In this document: positions 10,901-22,900 of the stretch, piece after piece
Position numbering within the stretch: position 1 is the first letter of the stretch
Layout: the number at the start of each line of letters is the position of its first letter
DNA from: JAKPAM01 sp047601745
GTDB lineage: Bacteria > Pseudomonadota > Gammaproteobacteria > Burkholderiales > Burkholderiaceae_E
Length of the DNA: 64,000 nt
Reading direction: 5' to 3'
Assembly (NCBI GenBank): GCA_047601745.1
Contig: JASGIS010000001.1
Location: 4,154,001-4,218,000 of the forward strand
Position numbers and translations under genes: made by a program
Notes under the pieces: model-generated
The model's input: the letters and a program-made list of their open reading frames with translations, nothing else
Database searches by the model: none
Told to the model about the DNA's origin: nothing

Positions 10901-13900
10901 GAAACTGTTGGCGCAGGCGGAGGTGCGCGAGGCGGTAGTGGTGGCGGGCGAAGGGCCCGGGGGCATGCGCTTGGTGGGCTACGTTTCCCTGCAAGCCGGG
11001 CGTGACGTCGAGAGCGCCGAGCTACGTGAACGACTGGGTCGGGAGTTGCCGGACTACATGGTGCCGGCGGTGATGATGGTGCTGGAGGCATTGCCGCTGA
11101 ATGCGAACGGCAAGATCGATCGCAAGGCGCTGCCGGCGCCGGAACTGGGTGCCGAGGGCGAGTACGAGGCGCCGGTGGGTGAGCTCGAACGGACGCTGTC
11201 GGCCATCTGGGCCGAGGTGCTGCAAGTCGAGCAGGTGGGCCGCGCGGACGACTTCTTCCAGTTGGGCGGGCACTCGTTGCTGGCGCTCAAACTGCTCGAG
11301 CGGATCCGCGCCGCGGGTCACGCGGTGCAGGTGCGCACGCTGTTCGAGCATCCGAAGCTCGGGGACTTCGCGCAGGCGATCGGACAGGGAGGTCAACGGC
11401 GCGACGTCGAGGTGCCGCCGAACCTGATTCCGGCGGGATGCGGGCGCATCGAGCCGGAGATGGTGACGCTGGCCAAGCTCACCGCGGAGCAGTTGCGTCG
11501 GATCGAAGCGGCAGTGCCGGGCGGTGCAGCCAACATCCAGGACATCTATCCGCTGGCGCCGCTGCAGGAGGGAATCCTGTTCCACCACCTGCTGCAGGAG
11601 CGCGGGGACGTCTACGTGACGACGCACGGTCTGAGTTTCGACACGAAGGAGCGCCTGGAGGGGTTCATCGCCAGCTTCAACCGGGTGATCGAGCGGCACG
11701 ACATCCTGAGGACGGCGGTGCTATGGGAGGGGCTGGACGAGCCGATGCAGGTGGTGCAGCGGCGTGCCGAGTTGAAGGTGCAATGGGTCGAGCAGATCGG
11801 CGACCTGAGCGACTACCGCATCGATGTGCGCCAGGCCCCGCTGATTCATGCATTGGCGGCACGTGACGAAGCCACGCAGCGCTGTCAATTGCACCTGATG
11901 TCGCATCACCTCGTCGATGACCACGAGACGCTCGATCTGGCCATTCACGAACTGAAGCTGATTCAGCAGGGCCGAGAGGCGGATCTGTCGAATCCGATCC
12001 CGTTCCGCAGCTTCGTGGCGCAGGCGCTGCTCGGAGTGAGCCGAGAGGAACACGAAGGCTACTTCAAACGCGAGCTGGGCGACGTGGAGGAGCCGACCGC
12101 GCCGTTCGGGCTGCTGGATGTGCAGGGCGATGGGAGCCGGATCAGGGAGGCCCGCGAGGAACTTCCCGTGGAACTCGCGAGAGCGATCCGCCGACAAGCT
12201 AAACAGCACGGCGTGAGCGCGGCGGCGCTGTTCCATCTGGCGTGGGCTCTCGTGTTGGCACGCACGACGGGTCGCGACGATGTGGTCTTCGGGACCATGC
12301 TGTTCGGTCGGATGCAGGGCGGTGAGGGCGCTGATCGGGCGTTGGGGATGTTTCTGAACATGCTGCCGCTGCGGGTGAGGTTGGGGACGCGAAGCGTCGG
12401 CCAGTGCCTCGAGGAGATCCAGCAGGGCTTGACGGAGCTGCTGCACCACGAGCACGCGCCGCTGACGCTGGCGCAACGCTGCAGCGGATTGCCGGCGGGC
12501 ACGCCGTTGTTTTCGGCGATGCTCAATTACCGTCATTCACCCGAGGCGGCGCCGGAGGATGGGACGGCGTGGAGCGGGATCGAATCGATCGGCGGCGCTG
12601 AACGGACCAACTACCCCCTTGGGATGTCCGTGGATGATAGGGAGGTGGGTTTCAGCCTCACAGCGCATGTACACGAGGCTGTCTCCGCGAAGGCGGTTTG
12701 TGGATTGTTGAAGCAGTCGCTGCGGCAAGTCGTAGCTTCGCTAAGCGAGCGTACAAACGCCCCAGTATGTGACTTGGAGCTTCTGACGTTCGACGAGACG
12801 GGACAGCTAGCGTCTTGGAGCGCCAACCCTGGCTCTTATCTTAGGCTTGTCCCAGTTGGATCTCTGATCGAAGCGCAGGCAGCGCGGCGACCGGAGGCGA
12901 CGGCACTGGTGTTCGGTGACGAGGCGCTGAGCTACGGTGAACTCAACGCGAAGGCCAATCGGCTGGCGCACCGGCTGATGGCGCTGGGTGTGGGGCCGGA
13001 AGCACGCGTGGGGGTGGCGCTGGAACGGTCAGTGGAGCTGGTGGTCAGTCTGCTGGCGGTGATCAAGGCGGGGGCGGCGTATGTGCCGCTGGACCCGGAG
13101 TATCCGACCCAGCGCTTGGCCTATATGGTCGATGACAGCGGCATCGGGCTGCTGCTGACGCACGGCGCACTGGCCGGCCGGGTGCCGGTCGGCGAAGGCG
13201 TGCGGATGGTGCAGGTCGACGAACTGGACCTCGCCGACGAGCCGACGACGAACCCGGACGTGATGGTCGATGGCGACCAACTGATGTACGTGATCTACAC
13301 GTCGGGCTCGACCGGACGACCCAAGGGCGTGGCGGTGCGGCACGCGGCGGTGAGCAACTGCATGCAGTGGATGCAGCAGGCCTACGAGCTGGGGGTCGAC
13401 GAGACGGTGCTGCACAAGGCGCCGATCGCGTTCGACGTATCGGTGTGGGAGTTGTTCTGGCCGCTGACGGTGGGAGCCAGGCTGGTGGTTGCGGCGCCGG
13501 GCGAGCACCGGGACGTGGAGCGGTTGGTGGAGGTGATCCGCGAGCAGAAGGTGACGGCGGTGAACTTCGTGCCGACGATGCTCAAGGCGTTTCTGCTGCA
13601 CGAAGGTAGCCAGGATTGTGGGGAGCTCAAGCACGTCATGTGCGGGGGCGAGGCGGTGGGCGCGGACCTGCAGCGGGATCTGGGGCGGCGGTTGCCGGCC
13701 ACGAAGCTGCATGATCTGTACGGGCCGACGGAGACGACGATCCACGTGACGCACTGGACGTGCGGCGAGGAGGAGCGCGACCTGATTCCGATCGGGCGGC
13801 CGATCACCGATAGCGCGGCGTACGTGCTCGATGGCAGCCTGAACCTGGTGCCACAGGGGGTGGCCGGCGAGCTGTTCATCGGTGGCGAGGGCTTGGCGCG

Positions 13901-16900
13901 AGGTTACCTGAACCGACCGGCGTTGACGGCTGAGCGGTTCGTGGCGGACCCCTTCAACGGTGGCGGTCGTCTGTATCGCACGGGTGACCTGGTGCGTTGG
14001 AACGCCGAAGGTCAGTTGGAGTACTTGGGCCGGATCGACCACCAGGTGAAGGTGCGGGGGTTCCGCATCGAGCTGGGCGAGATCGAGGCCAGGCTGCTGG
14101 CGCAGGCGGAAGTGCGCGAGGCGGTGGTGGTGGCAAGCGAAGGGCCCGGGGGCACGCGGCTGGTGGGCTACGTATCGCTGAGCGCGCCGATCGAGGTCGG
14201 TGAGCTGCGCGAGCGGCTGGGCCGGGAGCTGCCGGACTACATGGTGCCGAGCGTGCTGATGGTGTTGGAGGCACTGCCGCTGAACGCGAACGGCAAGATC
14301 GATCGCAAGGCGCTGCCGGCACCAGAGCTGGCGGCCGAGGGCGAGTACGAGGCGCCGGTGGGCGAGCTCGAACAGACGTTGTCGGCCATCTGGGCCGAGG
14401 TGCTGCAAGTCGAGCGGGTGGGTCGCACGGACGACTTCTTCCGGTTAGGCGGGCACTCGCTGCTGGCGCTCAAGCTGCTCGAGCGGATCCGCGCCGCGGG
14501 TCACGCGGTGCAGGTGCGCACGCTGTTCGAGCATCCGAAGCTCGGGGACTTCGCGCAGGCGATCGGACAGGGAGGTCAACGGCGCGACGTCGAGGTGCCG
14601 CCGAACCTGATTCCGGCGGGATGCGGGCGCATCGAGCCGGAGATGGTGACGCTGGCCAAGCTCACCGCGGAGCAGTTGCGTCGGATCGAAGCGGCAGTGC
14701 CGGGCGGTGCAGCCAACATCCAGGACATCTATCCGCTGGCGCCGCTGCAGGAGGGAATCCTGTTCCACCACCTGCTGCAGGAGCGCGGGGACGTCTACGT
14801 GACGACGCACGGTCTGAGTTTCGACACGAAGGAGCGCCTGGAGGGGTTCATCGCCAGCTTCAACCGGGTGATCGAGCGGCACGACATCCTGAGGACGGCG
14901 GTGCTATGGGAGGGGCTGGACGAGCCGGTGCAGGTGGTGCAGCGGAGCGCCGAGCTGAAGGTGCAATGGGTCGAGCAGATCGGCGACCTGAGCGACTACC
15001 GCATCGACGTGCGCCAGGCCCCGCTGATCCATGCGCTGGCGGCGTACGACGAAGCCGGGCCGCGCTGGACGCTTCAGATCCCGGCTCACCATCTGGTTCT
15101 CGATCACACGACGCTGGAGTTGGTGATCGGCGAGATCGGGCTGGTACAGCAGGGCCGGGAGGCCGAGCTTGCCGAGCCGGTGCCGTTCCGAAGCTTCGTG
15201 GCGCAAGCGAGACTGGGAGTAAGTAAGGAAGAGCACGAGGCTTACTTCCGCCGTGAACTGGGTGATGTGGACGAACCCACGGCACCGTTTGGGCTGGTTG
15301 ACGTGCAGGGCGACGGCAGTCGGATTGAGGAGGTGCGTGAGGTACTCGAGCCGGAGTTGGCGGAGGCGATTAGAGAACAGGCCAAGCGGTACGGAGTGAG
15401 CTCCGCAGCGCTGTTCCATCTGGCGTGGGCATTGGTGTTGGCGCGGACGACCGGCAAGGACGATGTGGTGTTCGGCACGATGCTGTTCGGTCGGATGCAA
15501 GGCGGCGAGGGGGCCGACCGGGCGCTGGGGATGTTCCTGAACATGCTGCCGTTGCGGGTGAGATTGGGTGCGCGAAGCGTCGGGAAGTGCCTCAAGGAAG
15601 TCCAGCAAGGTTTGACGGAGTTGCTGCATCACGAACACGCGCCGCTGACGTTGGCGCAGCGCTGCAGCGGATTGCCGGCGGGCACGCCGCTGTTTTCGGC
15701 GATGCTCAACTACCGGCACTCGCCCGAGGTGACGTCGGAGAGCGCCGAGTCGTGGGATGGCATCGAGTCGATCGGCGGAGCCGAGCACACTAACTATCCG
15801 TTCACGATGTCGGTCGACGATGTCGGTAGCGGCTACGTTCTGGAAGCGCAGATCGATGACTCAATTGGTGCACCGCGCGCGCTTGGCCTGATGCGTCAAG
15901 CGTTGAAGGAAGTCTCCAGGGCGTTGGAGCAACGTGCTGATGCAATCTTCGTAGAGCTGAATCTTCTGCCCAGTGCGGAACTCTCTGATTTGACTTTGTG
16001 GGGGGTAAGCGCTGCACGTTTCGGGGATCCGCAGTCGGTACATCGCCTGTTCGAGGTCCAAGTCGCTCGCGATCCCGAAGCGCCGGCGCTGGTGTTCGGT
16101 GACGAGGCGCTGAGCTACGGCGCACTCAACGCGAGGGCGAATCGGCTGGCGCATCGGCTGATGGCGTTGGGTGTGGGGCCGGAGGCACGCGTGGGGGTGG
16201 CGCTGGAACGGTCGGTCGAGCTGGTGGTCAGCCTGCTGGCGGTGATCAAGGCGGGGGCGGCGTACGTGCCGCTGGATCCGGAGTATCCGGCCGAGCGCTT
16301 GGCCTACATGGTCGATGACAGTGGTATCGGGCTGCTGCTGACGCACGGCTCGCTGGCTGGACGGGTGCCGGTCGGCGAACGCGTGCGAGTGGTACAGGTC
16401 GACGGGCTGGACCTGGCTGGTGAGCCGGCGACGAACCCGGACGTGATGGTCGATGGCGAGAATCTGGCCTACGTGATCTACACGTCGGGCTCGACGGGCA
16501 AGCCCAAGGGCGCGCAACTGAGTCACCGCAACGTCAGCCGGCTGCTGGCGGCGACCGAGCCGTGGTTCCACTTCGGACCGTCGGACGCGTGGACGATGTT
16601 CCATTCCTACGCGTTCGACTTCTCGGTGTGGGAGCTGTTCGGTGCGTTGTGTACGGGCGGCAAGCTGGTGGTGGTGCCTTACTGGGTGAGCCGTTCGCCG
16701 AGCGACTTCCTGGCGTTGCTACGAGAGCAGCAGGTGACGGTGCTGAACCAGACGCCGTCGGCGTTCGGGCAGTTGATCCACGCGGTAGAGCAGGACCTCG
16801 ACGGCGGGCGAGGTTTGGCGTTGCGGCACGTGATCTTCGGTGGCGAGGCGCTGGAGCCGGAAATGCTGCGGCCGTGGATGGATCGGTTCGGCGAAGCCCA

Positions 16901-19900
16901 GCCGCGGCTGATCAACATGTACGGGATCACGGAGACGACGGTCCACGTGACCTACCGGCCGATCACGCGGGCCGACCTGGAACAAGGACGGCGCAGCCCG
17001 GTGGGCGTGAACATCCCGGACCTCGGGATGAAGGTGCTCGATGCAGATCTGAATCTGGCGCCGATCGGAGTGGCGGGCGAGCTGTTCGTCAGTGGTGACG
17101 GTCTGGCGAGAGGGTATCTGAACCGGCCGGCGTTGACGGCCGAACGGTTCGTGGCGGATCCGTTCGACGAGGCGGGTGGAGGCCGGCTGTATCGGACCGG
17201 CGACCTGGTCAAGTGGAACGCGCAGGGCGAGCTGGAGTACCTGGGGCGGATTGACCACCAGGTCAAGGTGCGAGGGTTCCGCATCGAGCTGGGCGAGATC
17301 GAGGCCAGGCTGTTGGCGCAGGCGGAAGTGCGCGAGGCGGTGGTAGTGGCAGGCGAAGGGCCCGGCGGCACGCGGCTGGTGGGCTACGTCTCCTTGTTGG
17401 ATGAACTGAGCATCGACGGCATCGAGTTGCGCGAACGGCTGGGCCGGGAACTGCCCGAGTACATGGTGCCGGCGGTGATCATGGTGTTGGAGGCGCTGCC
17501 GCTGAACGCGAACGGCAAGATCGATCGCAAGGCGCTGCCGGCGCCGGAACTGGGTGCCGAGGGCGAGTACGAGGCGCCGGTGGGCGAGCTCGAACAGACG
17601 CTGGCGGCCATCTGGGCCGAGGTGCTGCAAGTCGAGCAGGTCGGCCGCACGGACGACTTCTTCCAGTTGGGCGGGCACTCGTTGCTGGCGCTCAAACTGC
17701 TCGAGCGGATCCGTGCCGCGGGTCACGCGGTGCAGGTGCGCACACTGTTCGAGCATCCGAAGCTCGGGGACTTCGCGCAGGCGATCGGACAGGGAGGTCA
17801 ACGGCGCGACGTCGAGGTGCCGCCGAACCTGATTCCGGCGAAGTGCGGGCGCATCGAGCCGGAGATGGTGACGCTGGCCAAGCTCACCGCGGAGCAGTTG
17901 CGTCGGATCGAAGCGGCAGTGCCGGGCGGTGCAGCCAACATCCAGGACATCTATCCGCTGGCGCCGTTGCAGGAGGGGATCCTGTTCCACCACCTGCTGC
18001 AGGAGCGCGGGGACGTCTACGTGACGAGCCACGGACTGAGTTTCGACACGAAGGAGCGGCTGGAGGGGTTCATCGCCAGCTTCAACCGGGTGATCGAGCG
18101 GCACGACATCCTGAGGACGGCGGTGCTATGGGAGGGGCTGGACGAGCCGGTGCAGGTGGTGCAGCGGCGTGCCGAGCTGAAGGTGCGATGGGTCGAGGAG
18201 ATCGGCGACCTGAGCGACTATCGCATCGACGTGCGCCAGGTACCGATGATTCACGTGCTGGCAGCGAAGAGTCGTGAAAGCCAGAAGTGCCAGATGAAGC
18301 TGTTTGCTCACCACTTGATAACGGATCACACGACGTTGGAATTGGTGATCGGTGAGATCGGGTTGGTGCAGCAGGGCCGGGAGACCGAGCTTGCCAGGCC
18401 GGTGCCGTTCCGCAGCTTCGTGGCGCAAACGCGCCTAGGTTTGAGCCGGCAAGAGCACGAAGCCTATTTCCGGAGAGCGTTAGGCGATGTGGAGGAGTCC
18501 ACCGCGCCGTTCGGGCTGTTGGATGTGCAAGGCGATGGCAGCAGGGTTGAGCAGGTGCGTAAGGTACTCGCGCCGAAATTGGCGGCGAAGATCCGGGTTC
18601 AGGCCAAGCAGAACGGGGTAAGCGCGGCTGTGCTATTCCACCTCGCGTGGGCGCTGGTGGTGGCGCGAACGACGGCGCGCGACGATGTGGTATTCGGTAC
18701 TGTTCTGTTTGGTCGGATGCAGGGTGGCGGAGGAGCGGACCGCGGACTGGGGATGTTTCTGAACATGTTACCGCTGCGGGTGAAACTCGGCGCGCGAAGC
18801 ATCGAGCGTTGCCTCACAGAGGTCCAGCGCGGTCTGACAGAGCTGCTGCACCATGAACACGCGCCGCTGACGCTGGCGCAGCGTTGCAGCGGTTTGCCGG
18901 CTGGCGTACCACTGTTTTCCGCGATGTTCAATTTCCGGCATTCGCCTGAGGCGGTATCTGATGATGTGAGCGCGTGGAGCGGCATAGAGTCGATTGGAGG
19001 AGCCGACCTGACCAACTATCCGTTCACGATGTCGGTGGATGACCTTGGCAGTGACTATGCCCTGGTCGCTCAGATCGATAGACGGATCGGCGCTGATCGG
19101 GTGTGCAGCTTGATGTATCAAGCGCTCGAGCAGGTGTCCGATGCATTGGCTGACGGCACCGAGGCAAGTGTCAGTGCGGTTTGTTTGCTGAATCGTTCTG
19201 AGACGGATCTCCTGACTTCATGGGGAGTGAACACGACGCGCTTCGGCCGCGTGGAGCCGATACACCGGTTGATCGAAGCGCAGGTCGCTCGGGATCCGGA
19301 GGCGGTGGCACTGGTGTTCGGTGACGAGGTGTTGAGTTACAGCGAACTCAACGCGAGGGCGAATCGGCTGGCGCATCGGCTGATGGCGTTGGGTGTGGGG
19401 CCGGAGGCGCGGGTGGGGGTGGCGCTGGAACGGTCGGTCGAGCTGGTGGTCGGCTTGCTGGCGGTGATCAAGGCGGGGGCGGCCTATGTGTCGCTGGATC
19501 CGGAGTATCCGTCCGAGCGCTTGGCCTACATGGTCGGCGACAGTGGTATCGGGCTGCTGCTGACGCATGGCTCGCTGGCTGGACGGGTGCCGGTCGGCGA
19601 AGGCGTGCGAGTGGTACAGGTCGACGGGCTGGACCTGGCTGGTGAGCCGGCGACGAACCCGGACGTGATGGTCGATGGCGAGAATCTGGCCTACGTGATC
19701 TACACGTCGGGCTCGACGGGCAAGCCCAAGGGCGCGCAACTGAGTCACCGCAACGTCAGCCGATTGCTGGCGGCGACCGAGCCGTGGTTCCACTTCGGAC
19801 CGTCGGACGCGTGGACGATGTTCCATTCCTACGCGTTCGACTTCTCGGTGTGGGAGCTGTTCGGTGCGTTGTGTACGGGCGGCAAGCTGGTGGTGGTGCC

Positions 19901-22900
19901 TTACTGGGTGAGCCGTTCGCCGAGCGACTTCCTGGCGTTGCTACGAGAGCAGCAGGTGACGGTGTTGAACCAGACGCCGTCGGCGTTCGGGCAGTTGATC
20001 CACGCGGTGGAGCAGGACCTCGACGGCGGGCGAGGTCTGGTGTTGCGGCACGTGATCTTCGGTGGCGAGGCGCTGGAGCCGGAAATGCTGCGGCCGTGGA
20101 TGGATCGGTTCGGCGAAGCCCAGCCGCGGCTGATCAACATGTACGGGATCACGGAAACGACGGTCCACGTGACCTACCGGCCGATCACGCGGGCCGACCT
20201 GGAACAGGGACGGCGCAGCCCGGTGGGCGTGAACATCCCGGACCTCGGGATGAAGGTGCTCGATGCAGATCTGAACCTGGCGCCGATCGGAGTGGCGGGT
20301 GAGCTGTTCGTCAGTGGTGACGGTCTGGCGAGAGGGTATCTGAACCGGCCGGCGTTGACGGCCGAACGGTTCGTGGCGGATCCGTTCGACGAGGCAGGCG
20401 GAGGCCGGTTGTATCGGACCGGCGACCTGGTCAAGTGGAACGCGCAGGGCGAGCTGGAGTACCTGGGGCGGATCGACCACCAGGTCAAGGTGCGAGGGTT
20501 CCGCATCGAGCTGGGCGAGATCGAGGCCAGGCTGTTGGCGCAGGCGGAAGTGCGCGAGGCGGTGGTGGTGGCGGGAGAAGGGCCCGGTGGCACGCGGCTG
20601 GTGGGCTACGTATCGCTGAGCACACCGATCGAGATCGTCGAGCTTCGGGAGCGGCTGGGTCGGGAGTTGCCGGACTACATGGTGCCGGCGGTGATGATGG
20701 TGCTCGATGCGTTACCGCTGAACGCGAACGGCAAGATCGATCGCAAGGCGTTGCCGGCGCCGGAACTGGGTGCCGAGGGCGAGTACGAGGCGCCGGTAGG
20801 CGAGCTCGAACAGATGCTGGCGGCCATCTGGGCCGAGGTGCTCAAGGTACCCGTTGAGGGGGTGGGTCGGAAGAGCAATTTCTTCGAATTGGGCGGTGAT
20901 TCGATCCTGAGCCTGCAGGTGGTGACCAAGGCGCGCGCTCGAGGCTACGCGATCACGCCGCGGCAGGTGTTCGAACGCCAGACCATCGAGCGGCTGGTCG
21001 AAGGACTCAAGAGCGAGGCGTCGGCCACGAGCATCCCGGTGTTGAGCGCCGAGCGGCGCGCCGCACCACTTCCGCTGTCATACGCGCAGCAGCGGCTGTG
21101 GTTCCTGTGGAACCTGGAGCCGGAGAGCACGGCCTATCACATCGGTACCGCATTGAGGCTCGAAGGAGCCTTGGACGTTGACGCGCTCGGAGCGGCCTTC
21201 GACCAATTGGTCTCGCGTCATGAGGCGCTGCGCACGGTGTTCCATCTGAACGAGGACGGACGGGCCGAACAGGTCATCTTGCCGTCGGTGGGGCCGGTGC
21301 TGGAAGTCCGTGAGCTCGAAGACGGTACCGACCTTGCAGCGGCGGTCACAGGCGTTCATGGCACGCCGTTCGATCTGACGAAGGGACCGCTGCTGCGAGC
21401 GGTGCTGCTCAAGAAAGACGAGGATCGAGCCGTCCTGGCAGTGGTGATGCACCACATCGTTTCGGACGATTGGACGATGAAGGTGCTGGTCGACGAGTGG
21501 GTGCAGAGCTACCGAGCGATCAGTCAGGGCGGTCAGCCGGATCTGGGGGCACAGCCGATCCAGTATGCCGACTACGCGGTGTGGCAGCGCGAGTGGATGG
21601 AAGGCGGCGAGCGCGAGCGGCAATTGGCCTACTGGAAGCGGCAACTCGGTGGCGAGCAGCCGGTGCTTGATTTGGTTACCGACCACCCGCGGCGCAGCGA
21701 TGGGCGATACAGCCTGGCGAGCCACGGTCTGGAACTTCCAGCCAATCTGGTTGCAGATCTGCGCACGCGAGTGAAGGCCAAGCAAAGCACGTTGTTCGTG
21801 GCGTTGCTGGCGGGACTGCAGATGCTATTGCATCGCTACAGCGGGCAGGACGACATCCGCGTGGGGGTGCCGATCGCCAACCGACATCACGCCGGAACGG
21901 AGGGCGTGGTCGGGGTGTTCATCAACACCCAGGTGCTGAGGGCGCGTTTCGAGCGCGGCACGAGCTTCGATGCCTTGCTGGAACAGGTCAAGGAGGCGGC
22001 ATTGGGCGCGCAGGATCACCAGGACTTGCCGTTCGAGGAGTTGGTGGAGGCGCTACAACCGGAGCGCAGCCTGAGTCGCACGCCGTTGTTCCAAGTGATG
22101 TTCAACCACCTCCGAGGGCAGGACGGCAAACTCGACGAGTTGCCAGGCCTAACTCTGGAATCCTATGAAGAGCAAGGACGTCGCGAAGCGCAGTTCGAGC
22201 TGACGCTGAGCACGACAGAGGCGGAGGACGGCCGAGTGGCCGTGAGCTTCGAGTATGCACAGGAGTTGTTCGAGCCGCAGACGATCGAGCGGATGGTGGG
22301 GCACTATGTGCAGGTGCTTCGAGTTCTGGCTGAGCGGCCACAAGGTGACGTCGGGGGAATCGACCTGCTCGATCAGGACGAGTGCGATCAATTGGCGGTG
22401 TGGGGAGAGAACGGTGATCGGTATCCGGACGTGGAGCCGGTTCATCGGTTGATCGAAGCGCAGGTCGCTCGGGATCCGGAGGCGGTGGCGCTGGTGTTCG
22501 GTGACGAGGCGCTGAGCTACGGTGAACTCAACGCGAAGGCCAATCGGCTGGCGCACCGGCTGATGGCGCTGGGTGTGGGGCCGGAAGCACGCGTGGGGGT
22601 GGCGCTGGAACGGTCGGTGGAATTGGTGGTCAGCCTGCTGGCGGTGATCAAGGCGGGGGCGGCGTACGTACCGCTGGATCCGGAGTATCCGGCCGAGCGC
22701 TTGGCCTACATGGTCGATGACAGCGGCATCGGGCTTCTGCTGACGCACGGCTCGCTGGCTGGACGGGTGCCGGTCGGCGAAGGCGTGCGGGTAGTGCAGG
22801 TCGACGAACTGGACCTTGCCGATGAGCCGACGACGAACCCGGATGGGGTGGTCGACGGCGACCAACTGATGTACGTGATCTACACGTCGGGCTCGACCGG

